A DNA stretch of 64,000 bases, taken from assembly GCA_025998875.1 (NCBI GenBank), contig AP024675.1, forward strand, positions 2,019,549-2,083,548. Direction: 5' to 3'. Below are positions 10,334 to 17,875 of this stretch, in pieces. A program made the translations under genes and the position numbers. A model generated the notes under the pieces. The model saw only the letters and a program-made list of their open reading frames with translations. It was not told where the DNA came from and ran no database searches. The first letter of the stretch is position 1, and the number at the start of each line of letters is the position of its first letter. The DNA is from Bacteroidota bacterium (GTDB taxonomy: Bacteria; Bacteroidota; Rhodothermia; JANXDC01).

Positions 10334-10363
10334 TTGACAAACCCCCCGGAAAAGCGCTATAAT
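10334..10363 (+). promoter_or_regulatory. Perfect sigma-70-consensus promoter before exbB
   Basis: TTGACA (10334-10339) and TATAAT (10358-10363) are exact E. coli consensus hexamers, separated by 18 bases. Transcription would start near 10370, about 50 bases before the exbB ATG. The rest of the 295-base gap (10124-10333) shows no gene. It contains a CACGAA/TTCGTG inverted repeat (around 10236-10265) whose role I cannot assign. Confidence 0.8.
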
Positions 10364-10418
10364 GCGCCGCCTTGAAAGGGCCGATGCCTAACCCAACAAC
10401 GTAAGGAGGAGTCTTTCC

Positions 10419-11117
10419 ATGAACCTCACGCCGCTGTTGGTCCTGCTGCAGGGGACCGTTGAAGAGGGTACCATGAACATGCTGGTCCGGTACTTCAACG
10501 AGGGAGGGGACTTCATGTGGCCCATCCTCGTCTGCTTGGTGCTGGGACTGGCGATCTTTCTGGAACGGCTCATCAGCCTGAACCTGGCCGACATCAACAC
10601 GCGGAAATTCATCGTCAAGGTCAAAGACGCCCTTGAGCAGGGTGGGGTGGATGCGGCTCTGGAGGTGTGCGCCAAGACCCGCGGTCCGGTGGCCAGCATT
10701 TTCCAGGCCGGCCTGCTGCGCGTCAACGAGGGTATTGAGGCCGTGGAGAAGGCGGTCATCTCCTACGGGGCCATCGAGATGAGCTTCTTGGAACGGGGGT
10801 TGGTCTGGATCAGCCTCTTTATCTCCATCGCCCCCATGCTCGGCTTTCTGGGCACCGTGATCGGTATGGTGCAGGCCTTTGACGCCATTGAGCGCGCCGG
10901 AGATATCTCTCCCTCCCTCGTGGCTGGGGGTATTAAGGTGGCCCTGCTCACCACCGTGTTCGGCTTGATCGCGGCCATCATCCTGCAGTTTGCCTACAAC
11001 TACTGCACCTCTAAGATCGACCGGATCGTCCTGGACATGGACGAAGCGTCCATTGAGCTCATTGATACCCTCGTGCTTATGCAGCAGGGTAAGAGCGTCA
11101 AAGAAGCGAAAGCCTGA
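10419..11117 (+). CDS. exbB: ExbB/TolQ/MotA-family proton channel protein
   Basis: Predicted 232-residue inner-membrane protein that, with ExbD/TolR partners, uses the proton gradient to energise TonB or Tol-Pal. Three transmembrane segments are visible: about residues 29-50 (FMWPILVCLVLGLAIFLE), 121-145 (GLVWISLFISIAPMLGFLGTVIGM) and 163-190. The GFLGTVIGMVQAF motif of the family is present. An extended N-terminus holds a possible extra hydrophobic stretch (LTPLLVLLQGT). AAGGAGGAG lies 8 bases before the ATG. It is the first gene of a four-gene operon with two ExbD-like genes. Whether the complex serves TonB, Tol or gliding cannot be decided, but TonB-dependent receptors at 2.6 and 56.2 kb make the ExbB role plausible. 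Confidence 0.88.
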   Translation: MNLTPLLVLLQGTVEEGTMNMLVRYFNEGGDFMWPILVCLVLGLAIFLERLISLNLADINTRKFIVKVKDALEQGGVDAALEVCAKTRGPVASIFQAGLLRVNEGIEAVEKAVISYGAIEMSFLERGLVWISLFISIAPMLGFLGTVIGMVQAFDAIERAGDISPSLVAGGIKVALLTTVFGLIAAIILQFAYNYCTSKIDRIVLDMDEASIELIDTLVLMQQGKSVKEAKA

Positions 11118-11130
11118 GGGGGATCAGCCG

Positions 11131-11391
11131 ATGGTGCAGATCGCTATTTATGTGGCTCTGGCCCTCCTGGGTGTCGTGATCGCGGGCACGGTGTTGATGG
11201 GGTTCTGGAGCCTGAGCAAGCGCCCTCTTAATCCGTTCAGCCTGCTTCCCCTGTTCTCGCCCTTTGTGCTCTTCGGCGTCCTGCTTGGGGTGGGCTATGA
11301 GACGGTGCCAGCCGCCATTCTGACCTTCTTGCTGCTGCTGGCTATTGTGTTTCTGACCATGTTGCTCTTCGGGTTGCGTCGGGTGTTTTAA
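11131..11391 (+). CDS. Small membrane protein between exbB and exbD
   Basis: Predicted 86-residue protein with three hydrophobic stretches: about residues 4-26 (IAIYVALALLGVVIAGTVLMGFW), 38-53 (SLLPLFSPFVLFGVLLG) and 61-81 (AAILTFLLLLAIVFLTMLLFG). They are linked by short loops, and the C-terminus is RRVF. It lies 13 bases after exbB and 17 before the first exbD, on the same strand, so co-transcription is nearly certain. I do not recognise the family. Its place inside the operon suggests an accessory subunit of the proton channel, which is inference only. Confidence 0.75.
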   Translation: MVQIAIYVALALLGVVIAGTVLMGFWSLSKRPLNPFSLLPLFSPFVLFGVLLGVGYETVPAAILTFLLLLAIVFLTMLLFGLRRVF

Positions 11392-11408
11392 GCAAAGGGG
11401 GCTTGCCG

Positions 11409-11987
11409 ATGCCATTAGCTGAACGTCGCAAGCGGACCGAGCCGGAAATCCCCTCGGCTTCGCTGGCGGACATCGCTTTTCTGCTGCTGATCTTCTTTCT
11501 GGTGGCCACCACGATCGATGTGGACTCCGGCATCGGGATGGTCCTGCCGCCCAAACTGGAGGAGAACCAGCAGCCACCGCCGATCAAAGAGCGCAACATG
11601 CTCAAGATCCTGGTCAACGATCAGGGCCAAGTGCTCGTCGAGGATCGTCCGATTGTCTCCCTCCGGCAGATTCGGGATGAGGTCAAAAAACACATCCTCA
11701 ACAACGGACAGGACCCCAATTACGCCGAGTCGCCGGATAAGGCCATCATCTCCGTCAAAACGGCCCGTAATACGCCCTATCGGGTCTACATCGACGTTTT
11801 GGATGAGATCAAGCTGGCCTATCGGGAGGTGCGGGATATGGTGGCCCGTCAGCGGTTCGGGATGGACTACCTGACCTACCGCAACCGCTTCGCCAAGGAC
11901 GATCCCGAGAAAGACGAGATCCGCAAACTCATCCCCCAGAAGATCTCTCTTGCCGAACCGGATCCTGGAACCGGCGGAGGGCAGTAG
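11409..11987 (+). CDS. exbD: ExbD/TolR-family protein, first copy
   Basis: Predicted 192-residue inner-membrane protein with one transmembrane segment (about residues 18-38, SLADIAFLLLIFFLVATTID) and a periplasmic domain. The aspartate in the membrane segment (ADIAFLLLIFF) is the conserved proton-carrying residue of the family. The periplasmic part continues past the usual 140 residues with an extra charged region (about 130-192, rich in Arg, Glu and Lys), which is unusual. ATG 11409 is preferred over the in-frame TTG two codons upstream because AAGGGGG is better spaced from it. The partner is the ExbB-like protein upstream; a second ExbD follows after 10 bases. Confidence 0.86.
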   Translation: MPLAERRKRTEPEIPSASLADIAFLLLIFFLVATTIDVDSGIGMVLPPKLEENQQPPPIKERNMLKILVNDQGQVLVEDRPIVSLRQIRDEVKKHILNNGQDPNYAESPDKAIISVKTARNTPYRVYIDVLDEIKLAYREVRDMVARQRFGMDYLTYRNRFAKDDPEKDEIRKLIPQKISLAEPDPGTGGGQ

Positions 11988-11997
11988 GAGGCCGGCT

Positions 11998-12432
11998 ATG
12001 GCGACATTCAAGCGGAAAACTCAGCTCAAACAATCCATCCCCACGGCCTCGTTGCCGGATATCGTGTTCCTGTTGCTCATCTTCTTCATGGTCTCGACCA
12101 AGTTGCGTGAGGTCAATCTGCTGGTTACCCTGGTGATGCCGCAGGCCGAGGAGATCGAGAAAATCGAGCAGAAACGCCTGATCTCCTACATCTGGATCGG
12201 CAAAGACAAAGGCACCGGGCAGTATCGCGTGCAGATCGATGATGCCCTGGTGGAGATCCCGGAGATCCGGCATATCATGTACAAAAAGCTGCTCGAAGAA
12301 CCCCGCCTGATCGTCTCCCTGCGCGTAGACCGGGACGCCCCCATGGGCCTCGTGACCGATGTGCAGCAGGAGCTGCGCGAGGCCGGAACGCTGCGTATCA
12401 ACTATTCGACTAAACGACAGGCGGCCACCTGA
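11998..12432 (+). CDS. ExbD/TolR-family protein, second copy
   Basis: Predicted 144-residue protein. It has one transmembrane segment (about residues 15-35, SLPDIVFLLLIFFMVSTKL) with the conserved aspartate. The periplasmic domain ends in the typical VTDVQQELREAGTLRINY helix-strand unit. TAGGAGG stands 6 bases before the ATG; the frame is open upstream, so this site decides the start. Two non-identical ExbD paralogues behind one ExbB is common in Bacteroidota, where they may form a mixed dimer. A clear intrinsic terminator follows, so the operon ends here without a tonB gene. Confidence 0.87.
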   Translation: MATFKRKTQLKQSIPTASLPDIVFLLLIFFMVSTKLREVNLLVTLVMPQAEEIEKIEQKRLISYIWIGKDKGTGQYRVQIDDALVEIPEIRHIMYKKLLEEPRLIVSLRVDRDAPMGLVTDVQQELREAGTLRINYSTKRQAAT

Positions 12433-12456
12433 GGGCGGCCGATCCGCGGCAATACG

Positions 12457-12484
12457 GGGCGAACCTCGTGGGTTCGCCCTTTTT
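12457..12484 (+). terminator. Intrinsic terminator of the exbB-exbD operon
   Basis: A 9-bp stem (GGGCGAACC 12457-12465 with GGTTCGCCC 12471-12479) and a 5-base loop are followed by TTTTT (12480-12484). This is a textbook terminator, 24 bases after the last stop codon of the operon and just before the decarboxylase gene. Confidence 0.85.
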
Positions 12485-12504
12485 CGTGGGGAAGAGGAGG
12501 CAAG

Positions 12505-13872
12505 ATGCGTCCGATCGAGCTGATGCCCACCCTGGAGCTATCCCTGCGGACGCTCTGGGAGCGCTGGCTGGGCCATCTGCCCGAGGTCGCCGCGCATCCG
12601 AGCACGATGCCCGATCGAAGCCCCGAGGAAGTGCTCTTCAGGCTGGTAGCGCGTCTGGCGGAGAGCTATCCCTTTGGGCATCCGCAGTATGCCGCTCAGA
12701 TGCTCAAGCCACCGCACCCGATCGCATGGGCGGCCTATGCGCTGGCCATGGTCATCAACCCGAACAATCACGCCCTTGACGGGGGGCCAGCTACGACGTA
12801 TCTGGAGCGCGAGGCCATCGGGGAACTGGCCCGTCTGACCGGCTGGGAGACCTTTCTTGGACATCTTACCGGAGGGGGGACGGTGGCCAACCTGGAGGCG
12901 CTTTTTGTGTCCCGGGAACTGCATCCGGATCGCCCCGTGGCGGTAGGAGAAAACGCGCACTACACGCACCGTCGTATGGCCCACCTGCTGGGCCTTTCCG
13001 TGCGGCCCATAGCCATGAACGCCCAGGGGGGGATGGACCTCGATGCCCTGGAAGATATGCTCCGTCGAGAGCGGATCGGCACCGTGGTGGCCACGCTGGG
13101 TACGACGGGCATGGGCGCCCTGGACCCCCTTGAGGAGATTGTGCCCCTGGCCCGCCGCTATGGGGCGCGTGTGCACGTGGACGGCGCCTACGGAGGATAT
13201 TTCGCCCTACTGGCCCGAGGCCGCGTGCCCGAAGTGGAGCCCGGACCTTTCCGGGCCCTCTCCGAGGTGGATTCCTTCGTCGTCGACCCCCACAAGCACG
13301 GGCTACAACCCTACGGGTGCGGCGCGGTGCTGTTCCGGGATCCGGCTGTGGGGCGCTTCTACAGGCACGATTCCCCGTATACGTATTTCACCTCTTCGGA
13401 ACTGCATCTGGGAGAGGTGAGCCTAGAATGCTCTCGGGCCGGGGCGGCCGCCGCCGCCCTCTGGGCCACCCTGCAGGCTTTCCCCCTGGAACCCGATCGC
13501 GGCATGGGGCCTATCCTGAGCGCCTGCCTTCGGGCTGCGCGGGATTTTTACAGGGCGCTGGAGCGATCCGAGCACCTGCGGCCCGTTTTGGCCCCGCAAC
13601 TGGATATCGTACTCTTTGGCCTGAGGGGAAAAAGCCGCGCCTCTGAGCTCGCCTCCGCACATGAACAGCTGTTTCGATCCGCCGCCCGGATCGATCCCCC
13701 CGTTTACGTGGGTCTGTATCGGGTCCCGGTCCGCTGGCTGCGGCACCACTGGCCGGATATCATCCCCGACCAGGCAGAGACAACCGTGTTGCGGGCCGTG
13801 TTCATGCGCCCCGAACAGGAAGCCTGGACCGATCGGATCCTGGACGGGCTGGAGGCCGCCATTCAGGGCTGA
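12505..13872 (+). CDS. PLP-dependent group II decarboxylase, substrate unknown
   Basis: Predicted 455-residue fold-type I PLP enzyme of the aromatic-amino-acid/glutamate/aspartate decarboxylase group. Visible parts are: substrate-side HPQYAAQMLKPP (about 52-65); PLP phosphate region TGGGTVANLEAL (about 127-138); the ring-stacking His in ENAHYTHRRM (about 150); the PLP nitrogen Asp in HVDGAYGGYF (about 226, where most relatives have DAA or DAW); and the Schiff-base Lys in VDPHKHGLQPYGCG (about 263). GAGGAGG before ATG 12505 sets the start. It follows the exbD terminator, so it is likely its own unit. Its last 10 bases overlap the FKBP gene on the other strand. Candidate substrates include tyrosine or aspartate; sequence alone does not decide. 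Confidence 0.85.
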   Translation: MRPIELMPTLELSLRTLWERWLGHLPEVAAHPSTMPDRSPEEVLFRLVARLAESYPFGHPQYAAQMLKPPHPIAWAAYALAMVINPNNHALDGGPATTYLEREAIGELARLTGWETFLGHLTGGGTVANLEALFVSRELHPDRPVAVGENAHYTHRRMAHLLGLSVRPIAMNAQGGMDLDALEDMLRRERIGTVVATLGTTGMGALDPLEEIVPLARRYGARVHVDGAYGGYFALLARGRVPEVEPGPFRALSEVDSFVVDPHKHGLQPYGCGAVLFRDPAVGRFYRHDSPYTYFTSSELHLGEVSLECSRAGAAAAALWATLQAFPLEPDRGMGPILSACLRAARDFYRALERSEHLRPVLAPQLDIVLFGLRGKSRASELASAHEQLFRSAARIDPPVYVGLYRVPVRWLRHHWPDIIPDQAETTVLRAVFMRPEQEAWTDRILDGLEAAIQG

Positions 13873-14297
13873 ATGGCGACCAGTTCGATGTCGAAGGTCA
13901 AATCCTGGCCGGCCAGCGGGTGGTTGGCGTCCAGCACCACATACTGATCGGTGACCTCAAGGACCGTGACAGGAAAACTCTGATCCTGTGCCTGCACCTG
14001 GAGCTGTTGGCCGGGATACACGTCCAGATCCGGCGGCACCTGGGCACGGGGGACGCGGTAGATGAGCTCCTCATCGTACGGGCCATAGGCTTCCTCGGCC
14101 GGGATCGTGATCTGCTTGCGCTCCCCGACAGCCATGCCCACTACGGCTTCCTCAAAGCCGGGTATGACCTCCTGGGCGCCTATCCGGAATTCCAACGGAG
14201 GACCACCCAGAGAGGAATCGAAAACGGATCCATCGGAGAGGGTGCCGGTATAGTGCACCGCCACCCGGTCTCCGTGTTGCGCAGTACGGCTCATCAT
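13863..14297 (-). CDS. FKBP-type peptidyl-prolyl isomerase, SlyD-like
   Basis: Predicted 144-residue isomerase and chaperone. The FKBP core reads DRVAVHYTGTLSDGSVFDSS, PLEFRIGAQEVIPGFEEAVVGMAVGERKQITIPAEEAYGPYDE. An insert-in-flap domain follows (about 70-125, VPRAQVPPDLDVYPGQQLQV and VLDANHPLAGQDLTF), as in SlyD. The His-rich tail of E. coli SlyD is missing. AGGAG lies 5 bases before ATG 14297, which supports a cytoplasmic protein. The frame remains open to an ATG at 14459, and the added 54 residues include a basic stretch and a hydrophobic segment ending ATGVC, so a membrane or lipoprotein form cannot be excluded. Confidence 0.85.
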   Translation of the reverse strand: MMSRTAQHGDRVAVHYTGTLSDGSVFDSSLGGPPLEFRIGAQEVIPGFEEAVVGMAVGERKQITIPAEEAYGPYDEELIYRVPRAQVPPDLDVYPGQQLQVQAQDQSFPVTVLEVTDQYVVLDANHPLAGQDLTFDIELVAIQP

Positions 14298-14325
14298 ACA
14301 AACTCCTGTTGCTGGTATAATTATT

Positions 14326-14346
14326 GATGATCCCAAGGAGATCATC
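14326..14346. promoter_or_regulatory. Inverted repeat upstream of the FKBP gene
   Basis: GATGATC (14326-14332) and GATCATC (14340-14346) form a perfect 7-bp dyad with a 7-base centre. It lies 29 bases upstream of the FKBP start in the divergent gap. It could be an operator or part of a leader hairpin; no family of regulator is suggested by the sequence. Confidence 0.35.
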
Positions 14347-14417
14347 CCGCCCACAAGAAACGAAAAAAACAAAAGGAAAGCGAGCCCGATTTTCTCCCGC
14401 CTCCGATTCCGATGGGG

Positions 14418-14449
14418 TTGCATTTTTTGGGTCCGCGGTTCTATTGTTG
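14418..14449 (+). promoter_or_regulatory. Bacteroidota-type promoter for the LysM transglycosylase gene
   Basis: TTG (14418-14420), a 21-base spacer and TATTGTTG (14442-14449) match TTG-N-TAnnTTTG with one mismatch in the -7 box. Transcription would start near 14456, 23 bases before the GTG start at 14479. Confidence 0.55.
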
Positions 14450-14478
14450 GTCGGTTCACATATCCAGGAGGCCTGCCG

Positions 14479-16317
14479 GTGAGACGTCGATCGTTCTGGG
14501 GAAGCCTGTTGCTGTTTTTTCTCCTCTGCCGAAGTGGTTTTGCCCAGTCCCTATCCTCTGCGCCCGCTACCGGATTCGCCCCTTCTGAGGATACCAGCCG
14601 AACGGTGACCCCCGTATGGACGGAGAAGGAGATTCAGCTGCGTCTGGCCCACCTGCACCGGCTGTATGCGAACGTGCTCACCTACCGGGCCGCGGGCAAC
14701 ACGGAACAGGTGGAGCTGTTTCTGGAGCAGGCCATGGAGGCCCTGCGAGATCTGGCCAGAGCGCCGGGGATCGAGAACGACCGACGCTTTGGCGAGGTGT
14801 ACCGGGCCATTATGGCCGAATACGAGGACTATTACGGCCCGGATTCGCTCGCGGAGCAACAGGGCGATATCTATGCCTTGCGGGATGCGCTCTTCGAGGC
14901 TGTAGAAGAAAACCTGCCGGCCGATTGGGTTGAGGCCCTCCAGCTGCCAGAACAGGCCATCTGGCAACATGCTCGGGTGCCCATAGAGGTCAACTGGCAG
15001 GTCAAGCAGCATATCGCCTATCTGCTGCGTACGGCCAGTCGACATCTGGAGCACTGGCTGGTGCGTATGCAGACGTATTTCCCCATGATCGAGCGCATTT
15101 TCGCCGAGGAGGGGGTGCCGGATGAGCTCAAATATCTGGCCCTTATCGAAAGCGGGCTCAACGTGCACGCCCGCTCTCGAGCCGGCGCGGTGGGTATGTG
15201 GCAGTTCATGCGAGGAACAGGCCTGCTCTACGGTCTGCAAGTGGACCACTGGGTTGATGAGCGCCGGGATCCGGAAAAGGCCACGCGCGCCGCGGCCCGA
15301 CATCTGAAAGATCTCTACGAGATGTTCGGAGACTGGCACCTGGCTATTGCCGCCTATAACTCCGGGGCCGGCAACGTGCAGCGGGCCCTGCAGCGGGGAG
15401 GGATACGCAATTTCTGGGCTATTCAGCCCTTCCTGCCCCGGGAGACGCGCAACTACGTGCCCGCCTACATCGCCGCGGCCATCTTATGCTCCCAGCCCGA
15501 GCTCTTCGGACTGCGGCCGGCTGAGCGGGGGCCGGTCTTTCAGTACGATTGGGTGCAGGTGGACGCCTCTCTGCCCCTTTCCGTACTGGCTCAGTGCGCC
15601 AGAACGGATCTGGAAACTCTGCGCTGGCTCAATCCGGAATTGTTGCGCGATCGCACCCCTCCGGGCCGGCGTACCTATGCCCTGCGCATCCCAAGCGGCC
15701 AAGCACAGGCCTTTCAAGAGGCCTACGCGGCCCTGCCCGAAGAGCTCAAGCAATCCACCCTTGTACACGTCGTGCAGCGAGGGGAGACGATCGGCCGCGT
15801 GGCCCGAAGGTATGGGGTGACGATCCGGGCCATTCAGGAAGCGAACGGCCTGGGCAAGAGCCTGCGTCTGCAGCCCGGCCAGACGCTGCTGATCCCCAGC
15901 AACACCCCGGAGAATCCTTTCCGCCTGGCTTCACTGGAAGAGGAAACTGAGGAGTCCGCCCAGAGAGCCCTCGCCCCCGAGGCAGCCGATTCCGAGATTC
16001 GCTATCATGTGGTCCGCCGTGGGGAGACGCTCTCCGGTATCGCCCGCCGTTACGGGGTCAGCGTCGAACAGCTCAGACAGTGGAACGGCCTTGCCTCTTC
16101 CCAGCTACGCACCGGACAACGCCTGATCGTGCGAGCCGGCAATGAGGCTAACCCCTCCAGAGCCTCTGAGCTGGTACGCTATCGCGTACAGCGAGGAGAT
16201 ACCCTTTCGGAAATCGCCCGCCGCTACGGGGTCAGCGTCGAACAGCTCAGACGGTGGAACGGCCTGCGCAGCAACCAGATCCGCGTCGGACAGGTGCTGC
16301 GCATCTACCGCAGCTGA
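14479..16317 (+). CDS. Membrane-bound lytic transglycosylase with three LysM repeats (MltD-like)
   Basis: Predicted 612-residue exported enzyme that cleaves the glycan strands of peptidoglycan. A signal peptide covers about residues 1-22 (SLLLFFLLCRSGFAQ). The SLT catalytic domain spans about 195-320, with Glu224 in LALIESGLN, then GAVGMWQFMRGT and AIAAYNSGAGNVQRAL. Three LysM peptidoglycan-binding repeats lie at about 430-475, 513-556 and 568-612, each opening with V..RG(E/D)T. The start is GTG at 14479 with CAGGAGG 8 bases upstream. The second and third LysM units share almost identical DNA (see repeat entries). The next gene has its own promoter. Confidence 0.92.
   Translation: MRRRSFWGSLLLFFLLCRSGFAQSLSSAPATGFAPSEDTSRTVTPVWTEKEIQLRLAHLHRLYANVLTYRAAGNTEQVELFLEQAMEALRDLARAPGIENDRRFGEVYRAIMAEYEDYYGPDSLAEQQGDIYALRDALFEAVEENLPADWVEALQLPEQAIWQHARVPIEVNWQVKQHIAYLLRTASRHLEHWLVRMQTYFPMIERIFAEEGVPDELKYLALIESGLNVHARSRAGAVGMWQFMRGTGLLYGLQVDHWVDERRDPEKATRAAARHLKDLYEMFGDWHLAIAAYNSGAGNVQRALQRGGIRNFWAIQPFLPRETRNYVPAYIAAAILCSQPELFGLRPAERGPVFQYDWVQVDASLPLSVLAQCARTDLETLRWLNPELLRDRTPPGRRTYALRIPSGQAQAFQEAYAALPEELKQSTLVHVVQRGETIGRVARRYGVTIRAIQEANGLGKSLRLQPGQTLLIPSNTPENPFRLASLEEETEESAQRALAPEAADSEIRYHVVRRGETLSGIARRYGVSVEQLRQWNGLASSQLRTGQRLIVRAGNEANPSRASELVRYRVQRGDTLSEIARRYGVSVEQLRRWNGLRSNQIRVGQVLRIYRS
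16039..16091 (+). repeat. LysM DNA repeat, copy 1
   Basis: This 53-base block in the second LysM repeat matches 16213-16265 in the third with only two differences (T/C at base 12 and A/G at base 41, counted by eye). It encodes IARRYGVSVEQLR.WNGL. Confidence 0.85.
16213..16265 (+). repeat. LysM DNA repeat, copy 2
   Basis: Second copy of the 53-base block at 16039-16091, 174 bases downstream and in the same reading frame. The first LysM repeat (about 15760-15890) is much more divergent at the DNA level, so copies 1 and 2 reflect a recent duplication or gene conversion. Confidence 0.85.
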
Positions 16318-16338
16318 GCCAGCTACATTGCGCTGGCG

Positions 16339-16369
16339 TTGTGTTTCTGTGCATGAGCACATACCTTTG
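16339..16369 (+). promoter_or_regulatory. Bacteroidota-type promoter for the TPR lipoprotein gene
   Basis: TTG (16339-16341), a 20-base spacer and TACCTTTG (16362-16369) match TTG-N19..21-TAnnTTTG at every fixed base. Transcription would start near 16376, which excludes an upstream in-frame ATG at 16378 as a normal start and supports the GTG at 16423. Confidence 0.75.
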
Positions 16370-16422
16370 TTTTTGTTTTGGAGATAGGGCAAACAACCGC
16401 GGCAGGCGGTAGGAGGACAAAC

Positions 16423-17703
16423 GTGACGTATCGTGCGTGGGGAGGCTTTCTGGCCCTGGTGCTGGGAGCCTTCATGCTCATGGGCGCAAACGGGTGCGCC
16501 GGGGATCCCAACGTAGAAGGCGCCAAGCTCAATCTGCGCCAGCAGGACTACAATAAGGCGCTGGAAAACCTGGATAAGGCGCTGGAAAAAAATCCGCAGC
16601 ATGTCGAGGCCTGGAAACTGAAAGCGCAGGCGCTCGTGGAGCTGGCCCGTCGTGAGCAGGACTTCAACAAGCACTTCGAGCTCGTCACGCAGGCCAAAGA
16701 GGCTCTGGATCGGGCCCGTGAGCTAGCGGCTCAGGATCCCAAGGCCGCCAGCCACCGGCAGGATATTGAAAACCTCTACAAAATCGCCTGGGCCTACGAG
16801 TTCAATCGGGCCGCACAGGCTTTCCAGCAGGGCACGAGCGAAAACCGGGAGCCTTTCCTTGAGGCCGCCCAGGGCTTCGAGCTGGCCGCCTTGCTGGCCC
16901 CCGACAGCACGGTTAACTACATCAACGCCGCCTATGCCTACATCAACGCCCAGCGGCCGGAGAAGGCCATCGCGCCTCTGGAAAAGGCGATCCAGAAAGG
17001 GGAAAACGACGTCCAGCTCATTACCTTACTGGCGGAACTGTACCTGCAGGCCGGGCGCGTCGATGATGCCATTCGTTTCCTGCAGGCGCAGCGGGAGCGG
17101 GATCCGGACAATGCGGATTTGCTTTCGGCCCTGCTGAACGTCTACATCCGGGCCGATCGGGTGCGCGAGGCCGTGGATCTGTTTGCCGACGCGGTAAGGC
17201 GAAATCCGCAAAACCCCGTTTATCGGTATAACTACGGCACGCTCCTGCTGCAGATGGAGCACTATGAGGAGGCCATCCAGGAGCTTTCCGAGGTCCTGCG
17301 TCTGGATCCGAACTACGAAAACGCCTACTACAACCTCGGAGCCGCCTACCAGAACCAGGCTGCGGAACTGTTCCGACAGGCCGAAGACCTCGAAGCCGAA
17401 GCCCGGGCCAAGTTGCGTGAGGAGCTGGCCAAGCCCCGCCTGACCGAGCGCCAGCGCCGGGCGGCCGAGCAGGCCTTCGATGAGCAGGCTAAAAAAGCGG
17501 AGGCCCTACGCCAGCAGGCCGATGAACTCCTGCGCAAAGCGTTGCCCTACCTGGAGCGAGCGCATCAGTTCAAACCCCAGGATGAGGGGATCTGCATGGC
17601 CCTGTTCCGCGCCTACGCCCGATTGAACATGCTCGATAAGGCCAGGGAGATGGCCAAGTGCGCAGGCGTGGATATCGATAACCTGGACGGGCGGAACAAC
17701 TGA
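16423..17703 (+). CDS. TPR-repeat lipoprotein
   Basis: Predicted 426-residue lipoprotein. The GTG start follows TAGGAGG by 6 bases. The signal peptide (about 1-21) has a lipobox-like MGANGC and the mature protein would begin at Cys. Tetratricopeptide repeats are visible at about 28-75 (QQDYNKALENLDKALEKNPQHVEAWKLKAQAL), 165-270 and 275-310 (YRYNYGTLLLQMEHYEEAIQELSEVLRLDPNYENAYYNLGAAY). A charged Ala/Glu/Arg-rich coiled-coil-like segment (about 310-370) interrupts the last repeats. TPR lipoproteins are usually scaffolds in envelope complexes; no partner is evident in the neighbourhood. A strong terminator follows. Confidence 0.85.
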   Translation: MTYRAWGGFLALVLGAFMLMGANGCAGDPNVEGAKLNLRQQDYNKALENLDKALEKNPQHVEAWKLKAQALVELARREQDFNKHFELVTQAKEALDRARELAAQDPKAASHRQDIENLYKIAWAYEFNRAAQAFQQGTSENREPFLEAAQGFELAALLAPDSTVNYINAAYAYINAQRPEKAIAPLEKAIQKGENDVQLITLLAELYLQAGRVDDAIRFLQAQRERDPDNADLLSALLNVYIRADRVREAVDLFADAVRRNPQNPVYRYNYGTLLLQMEHYEEAIQELSEVLRLDPNYENAYYNLGAAYQNQAAELFRQAEDLEAEARAKLREELAKPRLTERQRRAAEQAFDEQAKKAEALRQQADELLRKALPYLERAHQFKPQDEGICMALFRAYARLNMLDKAREMAKCAGVDIDNLDGRNN

Positions 17704-17723
17704 GGCCTGCCTGTTTCTTGTGG

Positions 17724-17758
17724 CCCCGCTCCATGGGCTCATGGGGCGGGGTTTTTTT
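17724..17758 (+). terminator. Intrinsic terminator after the TPR gene
   Basis: A 12-bp stem (17724-17735 with 17740-17751, one G-T pair) and a GGCT loop are followed by seven T residues (17752-17758). It ends the TPR transcript 20 bases after its stop codon. Confidence 0.9.
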
Positions 17759-17812
17759 GTTTGCCTGACGTGGAATCAGGGGGACAGGCAGGGCCCGGGT
17801 TCCGAGCGAGGG

Positions 17813-17844
17813 TTGAGTTCCATTCGGGTTGGGAAGTAAACTTC
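17813..17844 (+). promoter_or_regulatory. Candidate promoter for the cystathionine gamma-synthase gene
   Basis: TTG (17813-17815), a 21-base spacer and TAAACTTC (17837-17844) fit the Bacteroidota spacing, but two fixed -7 bases differ. It can also be read as TTGAGT-N18-TAAACT. The start would be near 17851, 25 bases before the ATG. No SAM riboswitch or other methionine-responsive leader was recognised. Confidence 0.35.
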
Positions 17845-17875
17845 GCCTGCGATCTCAAGACGGGAGAAACCGCAT

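Noticed and set aside
10163-10375. Small open frame of 70 codons before exbB
   Set aside because: It has no ribosome-binding site, starts with TTG and runs through the sigma-70-like promoter, so it is probably non-coding.
17759-17875. SAM riboswitch before the cystathionine enzyme gene
   Set aside because: The 117 bases after the terminator lack the conserved SAM-I core and most would lie upstream of the candidate promoter's start.
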